The notes beneath the pieces are model-generated. The model saw nothing but the letters and a program-made list of their open reading frames with translations. It searched no databases and was not told the origin of the DNA. A program made the translations under genes and the position numbers. A stretch of 5,942 nt of DNA, taken from NCBI GenBank assembly GCA_018055565.1, contig JAGPHI010000071.1, positions 1 through 5,942 of the forward strand, read 5' to 3'. This DNA is from Oscillospiraceae bacterium. GTDB taxonomy: Bacteria > Bacillota > Clostridia > Oscillospirales > Ruminococcaceae. Shown one piece after another: positions 1 to 5,942 of this stretch (position 1 is its first letter; each line of letters opens with the position of its first letter).

Positions 1-439
1 TGTGGGCATTGGCCCGTTTGAAATGATTAACACCGAGGGCGCCGTGGTGCTGGGCATGATTTACAATTATCTGCCGTATATGATTTTGCCTTTATACACC
101 ATCATGGTTAAAATTGATAACAGCATTATCGAGGCCGCCGAGGATTTGGGCGCGGGCACAGTGCGCGTGCTCACAAAAGTGCTCATTCCGCTGTCGATGC
201 CGGGCATCACCACGGGCATCACAATGGTGTTTGTGCCCAGCATTTCCACGTTTATTATCAGCCGCATGCTCGGTGGCGGCAGCAATCTTTTGGTGGGCGA
301 TTTAATCGAAATGCAATTTTTGGGCAATAGCTATAATTATAATCTCGGCAGCGCCATGAGCCTTGTGTTAATGGTAATTGTGCTCTTGTGCATGAGCTTT
401 ACCACGCAGGGCGACGAGCTGGAAGGGGGCGTAATTTAA
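1..439 (+). CDS. potB: Spermidine/putrescine ABC transporter permease PotB, 3' part only
   Basis: Inner-membrane permease subunit of a polyamine importer that forms the channel together with PotC. Only the last 145 or so residues are present; the gene runs off the left edge and the first codon seen is not its start. Visible residues 44-50 (EAAEDLG) followed by LIPLSMPGI at 61-69 form the EAA loop that docks on the ATPase in binding-protein-dependent permeases. Hydrophobic stretches at about 12-35, 66-90 and 117-132 are membrane helices, and the segment NLLVGDLIEMQFL (95-107) matches the PotB family C-terminal region as I recall it from E. coli. The stop codon TAA (437-439) shares its last base with the ATG of potC, so the two are translationally coupled. 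The family assignment is firm; specificity for spermidine rather than putrescine cannot be read from the sequence. Confidence 0.93.
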   Translation, partial: VGIGPFEMINTEGAVVLGMIYNYLPYMILPLYTIMVKIDNSIIEAAEDLGAGTVRVLTKVLIPLSMPGITTGITMVFVPSISTFIISRMLGGGSNLLVGDLIEMQFLGNSYNYNLGSAMSLVLMVIVLLCMSFTTQGDELEGGVI

Positions 440-1308
440 TGTTAAGACGCCACAGCCGTGCCTTGCGCACGGTATATCTTACACTGGTTTTTTCGTTTAT
501 GTACGTGCCCATCGCCGTGATGGCCGTGTTCAGCTTTAACGAATCCAAAAGCCGCACGGTGTTTACCGGCTTCACGCTGGATTGGTATAAAAACCTGTTC
601 CGCAACGAAATGATTTTGCAAAGCCTTGCCATATCGCTTGTGGTGGCGCTGGTGTCTGCCGGCATTGCCACGGTTATCGGCACAATGGCCGCCATTGGCA
701 TTAATAATATGAAGCGCGGCGCGCGCAGCGTGGTGCTGAATATCAGCTACATGCCTGTTATCAACCCCGAAATCGTAACGGGTGTTTCGCTGATGCTGCT
801 GTTTGTGGTATATAAAAACTTTGCAAACGGCCTGTTTGAACGGCTTGGCATTACGGATGCAGCGGGCGAAACCGTTGTGCTGCGCGTGTTTGGCATGGCC
901 ACGCTGCTGATTGCGCATATCACTTTTTGCTTGCCGTATGTTATTTTTAATGTTTCGCCCAAGCTGCGCCAAATGGATGTGCGCATGTACGAGGCGGCGC
1001 TGGATTTGGGGTGCAATCCGCGTCAGGCGTTTTTCAAGGTGGTACTGCCCGAAATTATGCCTGCGGTGCTTTCGGCGTTTTTAATCTGCCTAACGTATTC
1101 TATCGATGATTTCATTATCTCGTATTTTTCCAGTGGCACGATGCAAACGCTGCCAATCACCATTTTTAGTATGACGCGTAAAAAGGTAAGCCCCGAAATT
1201 AACGCCTTGTCCACGATTATGTTTGTGGTGATTTTGGCCATTATTCTTTTGATGAATATGGCGGATTCGCGGCGCGAAAAACGCCTTTCCCGCCGCGACG
1301 CGCGCTAA
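439..1308 (+). CDS. potC: Spermidine/putrescine ABC transporter permease PotC
   Basis: Second membrane subunit of the polyamine importer, 289 aa. The ATG at 439 is chosen over an in-frame upstream start at 388 because it overlaps the potB stop (TAATG), has a purine-rich site GGAAGGGGG at 421-429, and begins a typical short basic N terminus (MLRRHSR). Six hydrophobic segments can be seen, at about 11-33, 60-86, 98-126, 148-172, 207-230 and 255-275. The ATPase-contact EAA loop is at 185-208 (EAALDLG, then VVLPEIMP). HITFCLPYVIF (160-170), DVRMYEAALDLG and VSPEINALSTI (250-260) match E. coli PotC closely from memory. The loop around 127-148 seems longer than in E. coli PotC. The C terminus is strongly basic and cytoplasmic. 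It lies in an operon between potB and potD, with a 41-nt gap to potD. Confidence 0.95.
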   Translation: MLRRHSRALRTVYLTLVFSFMYVPIAVMAVFSFNESKSRTVFTGFTLDWYKNLFRNEMILQSLAISLVVALVSAGIATVIGTMAAIGINNMKRGARSVVLNISYMPVINPEIVTGVSLMLLFVVYKNFANGLFERLGITDAAGETVVLRVFGMATLLIAHITFCLPYVIFNVSPKLRQMDVRMYEAALDLGCNPRQAFFKVVLPEIMPAVLSAFLICLTYSIDDFIISYFSSGTMQTLPITIFSMTRKKVSPEINALSTIMFVVILAIILLMNMADSRREKRLSRRDAR

Positions 1309-1349
1309 AAGCGCAAAGCGGCATTTTGCTCGAAAGGAGTGATTTTGCA

Positions 1350-2558
1350 ATGAAAAAATTTTGCAGTTTATGCTGCACGCTGCTTTTGGCGTTTGCGCTT
1401 GCGGCACCCGCATTTGCGGTGGACGTGCGCGATAACGGCTATGACTGGCAGCGTTTTCAAAACGATAAAATTACGTTAAATGTATACAATTGGGGGCTTT
1501 ACATCTCCGACGGCACCGATGATTCAATTGATGTAATCAAAGAGTTTGAAGCCCTTACAGGCATCCGCGTGGTGTATAACACTTACGACACCAACGAAAG
1601 CCTATATGCAAAGCTTTCGTCCGGCGGCGGCGATTACGACTTGATTATCCCCAGCGATTATATGATTGGCAAAATGCGCGAGGAGGGGATGCTGGCAAAG
1701 CTAAATTTTGATAATATCCCCAATTTTGATAAAATCGGCGCGTCCTATAAAGGGCGCAGCTATGACCCTAAGGACGAATACTGCGTGCCATACACATGGG
1801 GCGTGGTGGGCATTGTGTATAATCAAACAATGGTCGAGGACGAAGTAACCTCGTGGAGCGCCCTTTGGGACGAGCGATATGCGGGCAATATCCTTATGTT
1901 CAACAATAGCCGCGACGCATATGCCATCGCAGCCAAAAAGCTTGGCATGAGCCTGAATCCGCAAACCCCGCAGGAGCTTAAATTACTCAACGAGGAATTA
2001 AAAACGCAAAAGCATTTGGTGCAGGCCTATGTAATGGACGAAATTTTTGATAAAATGGGCGGCGGCGAGGCCGCGCTGGCACCTTACTATGCGGGCGATG
2101 CGCTTACCATGATTGACGAAAACCCCGATTTAGCGTTTGTAATCCCCGAGGAGGGCACCAATTATTTTGTGGATGCCATGTGCATCCCAAAAGGCAGCCG
2201 AAACCAAGAGGCCGCCGAAATGCTGATTAATTTTATGTGCGAAACCGACATTGCGCTGGCCAATTGCGAATTTATCGGCTATTCCACGCCGCAAACCGAT
2301 GCGCAGGCGCTTTTGCCAGACGAAATAAAAAACAGCCCCATTGCGTATCCGCCGCCCGAGGTGCTGGCCAAAACCGAAACGATGAACGTGCTCACTTTCG
2401 AGATGAACGATGCCATGAGCGCCGCGTGGAGCGAAATGAAAAGCTTTGACGAAAACGGCAGCGGCTGGCTGATACCCGTGATGCTGGCTGTGATGCTGGC
2501 GCTTACGGTTTTCGGCTTTTGGCGCAAGGCAAAAAAGCGCCGCCGCAATCAATATTAA
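1350..2558 (+). CDS. potD: Polyamine-binding protein PotD with C-terminal membrane anchor
   Basis: Extracytoplasmic binding protein (402 aa) that captures polyamines and delivers them to PotBC. The ATG at 1350 is preferred to an in-frame TTG at 1326: AAAGGAG at 1333-1339 is well spaced and the product then starts with a classic signal peptide (MKKF, hydrophobic core, cleavage probably after AFA, residue 23). No lipobox cysteine is visible. The mature part has family motifs LNVYNWGLYIS (43-53), GIRVVYNTYDTNESLYAKL (71-89), DYDLIIPSDY (95-104), VPYTWG (146-151), VDAMCIP (274-280) and GYSTPQ (310-315). Residues 373-391 form a hydrophobic helix followed by KAKKRRR, a stop-transfer tail that E. 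coli PotD lacks, and there is no LPxTG sorting signal. By-eye alignment with remembered E. coli PotD suggests that some ligand-binding aromatic and acidic positions are changed. It is the last gene before a terminator. The family is firm; ligand and anchoring mode are inferred. Confidence 0.94.
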   Translation: MKKFCSLCCTLLLAFALAAPAFAVDVRDNGYDWQRFQNDKITLNVYNWGLYISDGTDDSIDVIKEFEALTGIRVVYNTYDTNESLYAKLSSGGGDYDLIIPSDYMIGKMREEGMLAKLNFDNIPNFDKIGASYKGRSYDPKDEYCVPYTWGVVGIVYNQTMVEDEVTSWSALWDERYAGNILMFNNSRDAYAIAAKKLGMSLNPQTPQELKLLNEELKTQKHLVQAYVMDEIFDKMGGGEAALAPYYAGDALTMIDENPDLAFVIPEEGTNYFVDAMCIPKGSRNQEAAEMLINFMCETDIALANCEFIGYSTPQTDAQALLPDEIKNSPIAYPPPEVLAKTETMNVLTFEMNDAMSAAWSEMKSFDENGSGWLIPVMLAVMLALTVFGFWRKAKKRRRNQY

Positions 2559-2583
2559 ACAAAAATTGCTTTGCACAATATAC

Positions 2584-2632
2584 ACCGCCCAGCGCAAATC
2601 TGTCAGGATTTGCGCTGGGCGGTTGTTCTATT
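2584..2632 (+). terminator. Rho-independent terminator of the pot operon
   Basis: A perfect 17-bp stem (2584-2600 with 2607-2623) encloses the 6-nt loop TGTCAG and begins 25 bases after the potD stop. It is followed by TGTTCTATT, a modest U-rich tract. The stem is GC-rich in its outer part (CCGCCCAGCGC). Its position and strength make it the natural end of the potBCD transcript. The interrupted T run means some readthrough is possible. Confidence 0.85.
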
Positions 2633-2713
2633 AGATAGAAATATTCGTTTATCAAAAGCAAAAAAGCGCGAATGGAAAAATATTTTCTTAAATTTGACAA
2701 AATCGCTTCTTTC

Positions 2714-2744
2714 TTGACAACTTCATCACATTTTATATTATAAT
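2714..2744 (+). promoter_or_regulatory. Sigma-A type promoter of the amidase gene
   Basis: A perfect -35 box TTGACA at 2714-2719 and a perfect -10 box TATAAT at 2739-2744 lie in AT-rich DNA. The spacing between them is 19 bp, longer than the optimum; TATTAT at 2736-2741 would give 16 bp and may be the box used. A second TTGACA sits 20 bp upstream, at 2694-2699. Transcription would start near 2750, leaving a leader of about 100 nt. The AT-rich stretch 2633-2713 before it holds no gene I can support. Confidence 0.75.
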
Positions 2745-2761
2745 AGTATATAGAACACAAC

Positions 2762-2794
2762 ATCCTGCGCAAAAATCCTGCGCCGAATGCGCAG
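2762..2794 (+). repeat. Short repeats and alternative hairpins in the amidase leader
   Basis: The 9-mer ATCCTGCGC occurs twice, at 2762-2770 and 2775-2783. It is followed by GCGCAG at 2789-2794, which is complementary to the CTGCGC inside either copy. The near copy gives a hairpin with a 5-nt loop (2778-2794); the far copy would give a larger, exclusive one. The element lies in the untranslated leader, well upstream of the ribosome binding site. It resembles no riboswitch I know and may be accidental. Confidence 0.4.
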
Positions 2795-2851
2795 CATCGC
2801 CGCTTGCACCTGCGGTTTTATCAAAAGCCATACTGCAAAGGAGGCTGTATC

Positions 2852-3745
2852 ATGCGCCACAATGCACCCGCACAAAAACCACCACGGCAGCGCCATGCGC
2901 CAAAACGCGATGCGCATCAGCATAAAAAAGCGCAAAAGCGCTTTTCTTTGTTGCCACTTTTTTTGGTGGGCATTTGCGTGGCAACCATTGTTTTTTCAGC
3001 AAAGCTGCTATTGCGCGATGCATCGCAAATGCCCGAAGCGCCGTTTACGGCACAAGCCGAAGACGTGTTTGCGCCTGCGGATGAAGAGCGTGGCTTTATC
3101 GTGGCGCTAGACGCAGGGCACGGCGGCGCAGACGGCGGTGCAATTGGCTACGTGCAGGAAACGCAGCTTACCGAAAGCACTGTGCAGTTTTTGGGCGAAT
3201 TGCTGGAACAAGATGAAAATTACCACCCGCTGTTTTGCCGCGCACAGGGCGAAACCGCCACAAACGAGCTGCGCCGCCAGCGTGCAGCCGATGGAAACGC
3301 ACAGCTTTTACTCAGCATACACGGCAACACCGATCCCGGCGGCACCGCTACCGGATTTGAATGCTTTCCCGCGCCGCCGGGGCGCAAATACCATGACGAG
3401 TCTTTGCGTATGGCACAGCTGATTGCCCTGCGCATGGGGGATGCGGGCCAACGCCTGCGCGGTGAAGGCGGCGTGCGCTACACGTATTACGAGTTAAACC
3501 GTAAGGGCCAATACGAAAAGCTGGTGGTCGAGCAAAGCGCCGAACAGCCGACTGGCCTTGAAAGCTTTGGCATGCTGGACGAAACGGCATGTCCCGCCGT
3601 GCTGATAGAGCAGTGCTTTATCACCAGCCGCACCGACACCGAGGCTTGGGCAAGCGAAGAGGGCTGCCGGCGTGCCGCACAAATTTATTACGAAGCCATT
3701 TGCGCGTTTTTTGGCACCGAGCCTGTGTATGACGAATCTGTGTGA
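2852..3745 (+). CDS. Membrane-anchored N-acetylmuramoyl-L-alanine amidase (Amidase_3)
   Basis: Zinc enzyme (297 aa) predicted to cut the bond between N-acetylmuramic acid and L-alanine in peptidoglycan, outside the membrane. The ATG at 2852 has AAAGGAGG at 2837-2844, 7 nt upstream; an in-frame TTG at 2804 has no such support. Residues 1-30 are basic and proline/histidine-rich (cytoplasmic), 31-54 form one membrane helix, 55-80 are a linker, and 81-288 are the Amidase_3 domain. Expected zinc ligands are His90 (LDAGHGG), Glu103 (QETQLTE) and His157 (SIHGN); the catalytic Glu is Glu253 (AVLIEQCF). SIHGN replaces the usual SIHAN, and the common LTR segment is changed to LFCR. There is no SH3, LysM or AMIN wall-binding domain. 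The layout of one helix plus a bare amidase domain resembles sporulation CwlD, but that role is only a guess. It is monocistronic, with its own promoter and terminator. Confidence 0.9.
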   Translation: MRHNAPAQKPPRQRHAPKRDAHQHKKAQKRFSLLPLFLVGICVATIVFSAKLLLRDASQMPEAPFTAQAEDVFAPADEERGFIVALDAGHGGADGGAIGYVQETQLTESTVQFLGELLEQDENYHPLFCRAQGETATNELRRQRAADGNAQLLLSIHGNTDPGGTATGFECFPAPPGRKYHDESLRMAQLIALRMGDAGQRLRGEGGVRYTYYELNRKGQYEKLVVEQSAEQPTGLESFGMLDETACPAVLIEQCFITSRTDTEAWASEEGCRRAAQIYYEAICAFFGTEPVYDESV

Positions 3746-3754
3746 TAGCGCAAA

Positions 3755-3784
3755 GGTTAGCGGCTTATCTGTGCCGCTAATTTT
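3755..3784 (+). terminator. Terminator of the amidase gene
   Basis: An 8-bp perfect stem (TTAGCGGC at 3757-3764 with GCCGCTAA at 3773-3780), extendable by two G-U pairs, has an 8-nt loop and is followed by TTTT at 3781-3784. It begins about 10 nt after the amidase stop codon. The short T run makes it weaker than the hairpin at 3860-3903, which can act as backup. Confidence 0.7.
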
Positions 3785-3859
3785 GCGTAATACACATTGC
3801 TGGATAAGATAAAACATCTCACACACCGCGTTTTGGCACTGTGCCTTTGCAAAACAAGA

Positions 3860-3903
3860 AAAAGGATAGCGCCCGCAAAATCGTTTGCGGGCGCTATCCT
3901 TTT
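3860..3903 (-). terminator. Bidirectional terminator between rnpB and the amidase gene
   Basis: A perfect 20-bp stem (3860-3879 with 3884-3903) has a 4-nt loop ATCG. Read on the minus strand, it lies just after the 3' end of rnpB and ends in CCTTTTTCTTG followed by more T, a good U tract. Read on the plus strand, it ends in CCTTTTATT and would stop transcripts that escape the amidase terminator. The symmetric A and T runs at its base are typical of terminators serving two convergent genes. Confidence 0.9.
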
Positions 3904-3912
3904 ATTACTGAA

Positions 3913-4256
3913 AAATGAGCGACTAAACCGTAAGCCGGGTTTTGTATTAAACGACGATCTATCTAGGCCGCGTGTTGCCGCGCGGCTCATGCCACCTTTA
4001 GGAGCACGCAGGGAGGCGTATCGCTCCTGTAATCGGTGTTGCTTCTGGTAGGGTTTACAGAGCCATTATGTCTCCATAATGCTGGTGAGCTCTTACCTCG
4101 CCTTTCCATCCTTACCTGCAAGCAGGCGGTTTATTTCTGTTGCACTATCCCTAGGGTCGCCCCCGGCTGCCGTTAGCAGTTACCATTCCCTTATGAAGCC
4201 CGGACTTTCCTCAAGACGCATAAAACGCCTCGCCGCCGTATGTTTTACTCGCTCGT
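3913..4256 (-). ncRNA. rnpB: RNase P RNA (type A)
   Basis: Catalytic RNA of ribonuclease P, which removes the 5' leader of precursor tRNAs. The minus strand carries the universal core: GAGGAAAGTCCGGGC (4212-4198, P4 5' strand), GTGCAACAGAAATAAACCGCC, GGTAAGGATGGAAAGG, GGTAAGAGCTCACC, GGCCTAGAT, and ACCCGGCTTAC (3940-3930, P4 3' strand). The ends pair as P1: GAGCGA at 4254-4249 with TCGCTC at 3922-3917. A GGT at 3996-3994 fits the L15 site that pairs with tRNA CCA. Other hairpins are P13/P14 with a GAGA loop (4064-4081), P16/P17, and P18 near 3967-3986. The layout fits ancestral type A, not the Bacillus type B. P12 is reduced to about 4 bp. Exact ends are estimated from P1 and the promoter. 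Short reading frames crossing the region are not genes. Confidence 0.96.
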
Positions 4257-4261
4257 GTGAA

Positions 4262-4291
4262 ATTATACCACAATGCAAACGGCTTTGGCAA
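4262..4291 (-). promoter_or_regulatory. Promoter of rnpB
   Basis: On the minus strand, TATAAT (4267-4262) is preceded by an 18-bp spacer and TTGCCA (4291-4286), one mismatch from the -35 consensus. The predicted start falls near 4254-4256, exactly where helix P1 of the RNase P RNA begins. This agreement supports both calls. Confidence 0.82.
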
Positions 4292-4344
4292 GCGCCGTAC
4301 TTTGCATGGTTTTTGTAAATTTTTTATAATCGACACGGTTTTTA

Positions 4345-4373
4345 TTGAAAGATGCAAAAAAAGTGTTTATAAT
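4345..4373 (+). promoter_or_regulatory. Promoter of gdhA
   Basis: TTGAAA at 4345-4350 and TATAAT at 4368-4373 are separated by an ideal 17 bp. Transcription would start near 4380, giving a leader of about 75 nt before the gdhA ATG. It is divergent from the rnpB promoter, with roughly 100 bp between the two -10 boxes. An extra TATAAT at 4325-4330 lacks a good -35 box. Confidence 0.82.
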
Positions 4374-4390
4374 CATAAGAATAAGGATTC

Positions 4391-4408
4391 CATACTAACT
4401 AGAGTATG
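4391..4408. promoter_or_regulatory. Small inverted repeat in the gdhA leader
   Basis: CATACT (4391-4396) and AGTATG (4403-4408) form a perfect 6-bp inverted repeat around AACTAG, about 10 bases after the predicted transcription start. The place suits either an operator for a dimeric regulator or a small leader hairpin. I recognise no known regulator site, and an inverted repeat of this size could occur by chance. Confidence 0.35.
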
Positions 4409-4439
4409 ATGCCTTAGAGGGGAAGCTTATTTTATTTAG

Positions 4440-5804
<1,365 letters not shown>

Positions 5805-5824
5805 ACGATACGGATATCATTGCG

Positions 5825-5868
5825 AATCGGCGGGCGAAAAGCCGATTGGCTTTGCAAATTACTGCAAA
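5825..5868 (+). repeat. Two small hairpins between gdhA and its terminator
   Basis: AATCGGC (5825-5831) pairs with GCCGATT (5841-5847) around a 9-nt loop. TTTGCA (5851-5856) pairs with TGCAAA (5863-5868) around AATTAC. Neither is followed by a T run, so they are not terminators by themselves. They stand in tandem directly before the terminator hairpin and could protect the 3' end of the gdhA mRNA. Confidence 0.45.
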
Positions 5869-5869
5869 T

Positions 5870-5897
5870 GGCGGGGGAAATACCCCCGCCTATTTTT
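5870..5897 (+). terminator. Rho-independent terminator of gdhA
   Basis: A perfect 8-bp, nearly all G-C stem (GGCGGGGG at 5870-5877 with CCCCCGCC at 5883-5890) has a 5-nt loop AAATA and is followed by TATTTTTATA. It starts 65 bases after the gdhA stop. Directly after the T run comes an AGGAGGT ribosome binding site for the next frame, so it might also act as an attenuator. Confidence 0.88.
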
Positions 5898-5913
5898 ATA
5901 GGAGGTGCTGGTT

Positions 5914-5942
5914 TTGCGTCTTTCGTTCACGGCTCCGCTTTC
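5914..5942 (+). CDS. Start of an unidentified gene, cut by the window edge
   Basis: A strong ribosome binding site AGGAGGT (5900-5906) is followed by a TTG start codon at 5914, 8 nt after GGAGG. The open frame reads MRLSFTAPL before the sequence ends. No stop codon is seen, but nine codons are too few to identify a product or prove coding. No other good start codon stands at this distance from the site: the GTG at 5905 overlaps it. No promoter is evident between the gdhA terminator and this start, so transcription may come from readthrough. Confidence 0.5.

Noticed and set aside
442..972. Minus-strand open frame of 176 codons inside potC
   Set aside because: Antisense shadow of a well-conserved gene; the product is rich in His, Arg and Asn with no domain-like pattern, and it has no start signal.
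1309..1349. Possible hairpin in the potC-potD gap (GCAAA with TTTTGC)
   Set aside because: Only a few pairs, no T run, and the ribosome binding site of potD follows; it is too weak to call a terminator or processing site.
2130..2597. Minus-strand open frame of 155 codons across the potD end and its terminator
   Set aside because: It begins in or near the pot terminator, has no supported start and runs antisense to PotD coding sequence.
2633..2713. AT-rich stretch with loose inverted repeats (AAATATTCG and CGAAT...AAATATTT) before the amidase promoter
   Set aside because: The pairing is imperfect with bulges and matches no known element; it looks like ordinary promoter-upstream AT-rich DNA.
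3797..4318. Plus-strand open frames of 84 and 79 codons at 3797-4051 and 4079-4318, and a minus-strand one at 3757-3990
   Set aside because: They overlap the terminator and the RNase P RNA, have no ribosome binding sites or recognisable protein features, and the RNA explains the sequence fully.
4302..4330. Second possible gdhA promoter with TATAAT at 4325-4330
   Set aside because: No acceptable -35 box lies 16-18 bp upstream, and the region is AT-rich enough to give such a box by chance; the promoter at 4345-4373 is far better.

Overview
The window looks like a chromosomal segment of a Gram-positive, probably gut-type Clostridia bacterium (Oscillospiraceae/Ruminococcaceae-like). This is inferred from strong AGGAGG-type ribosome binding sites, compact hairpin terminators, consensus TTGACA/TATAAT promoters, a clostridial-type glutamate dehydrogenase and a type A RNase P RNA. 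No marker in the window fixes the species.

Left part (1-2632): the distal end of a polyamine ABC importer operon. The order is the 3' end of the permease gene potB, then potC (stop and start share one base), then potD for the substrate-binding protein, closed by a perfect 17-bp hairpin terminator. The ATPase gene potA is presumably off the left edge. PotD is unusual: it has a cleavable-type signal peptide without a lipobox and a C-terminal membrane helix with a basic tail, so it is probably held at the membrane by its C terminus instead of a lipid.

Middle (2633-3903): a consensus-like promoter and a leader of about 100 nt precede a single-pass membrane N-acetylmuramoyl-L-alanine amidase (Amidase_3) with its own terminator. 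A second, perfect 20-bp hairpin lies between this gene and the convergent rnpB and can work in both directions.

Right part (3904-5942): rnpB (RNase P RNA, minus strand) with its own promoter, transcribed away from gdhA. gdhA encodes a full-length hexameric-type NADP(H) glutamate dehydrogenase with a clear promoter and a terminator. At the right edge a new reading frame begins 16 nt after the last paired base of that terminator, with a strong ribosome binding site and a TTG start; too little is visible to name it.

The genes are mostly housekeeping: polyamine uptake, peptidoglycan cleavage, tRNA 5' maturation and ammonia assimilation. I found no mobile element, CRISPR array, toxin-antitoxin pair or defence locus, and nothing I would call a new system. 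The points most worth a second look are the C-terminally anchored PotD, the very short P12 in the RNase P RNA, and the gene start just behind the gdhA terminator.
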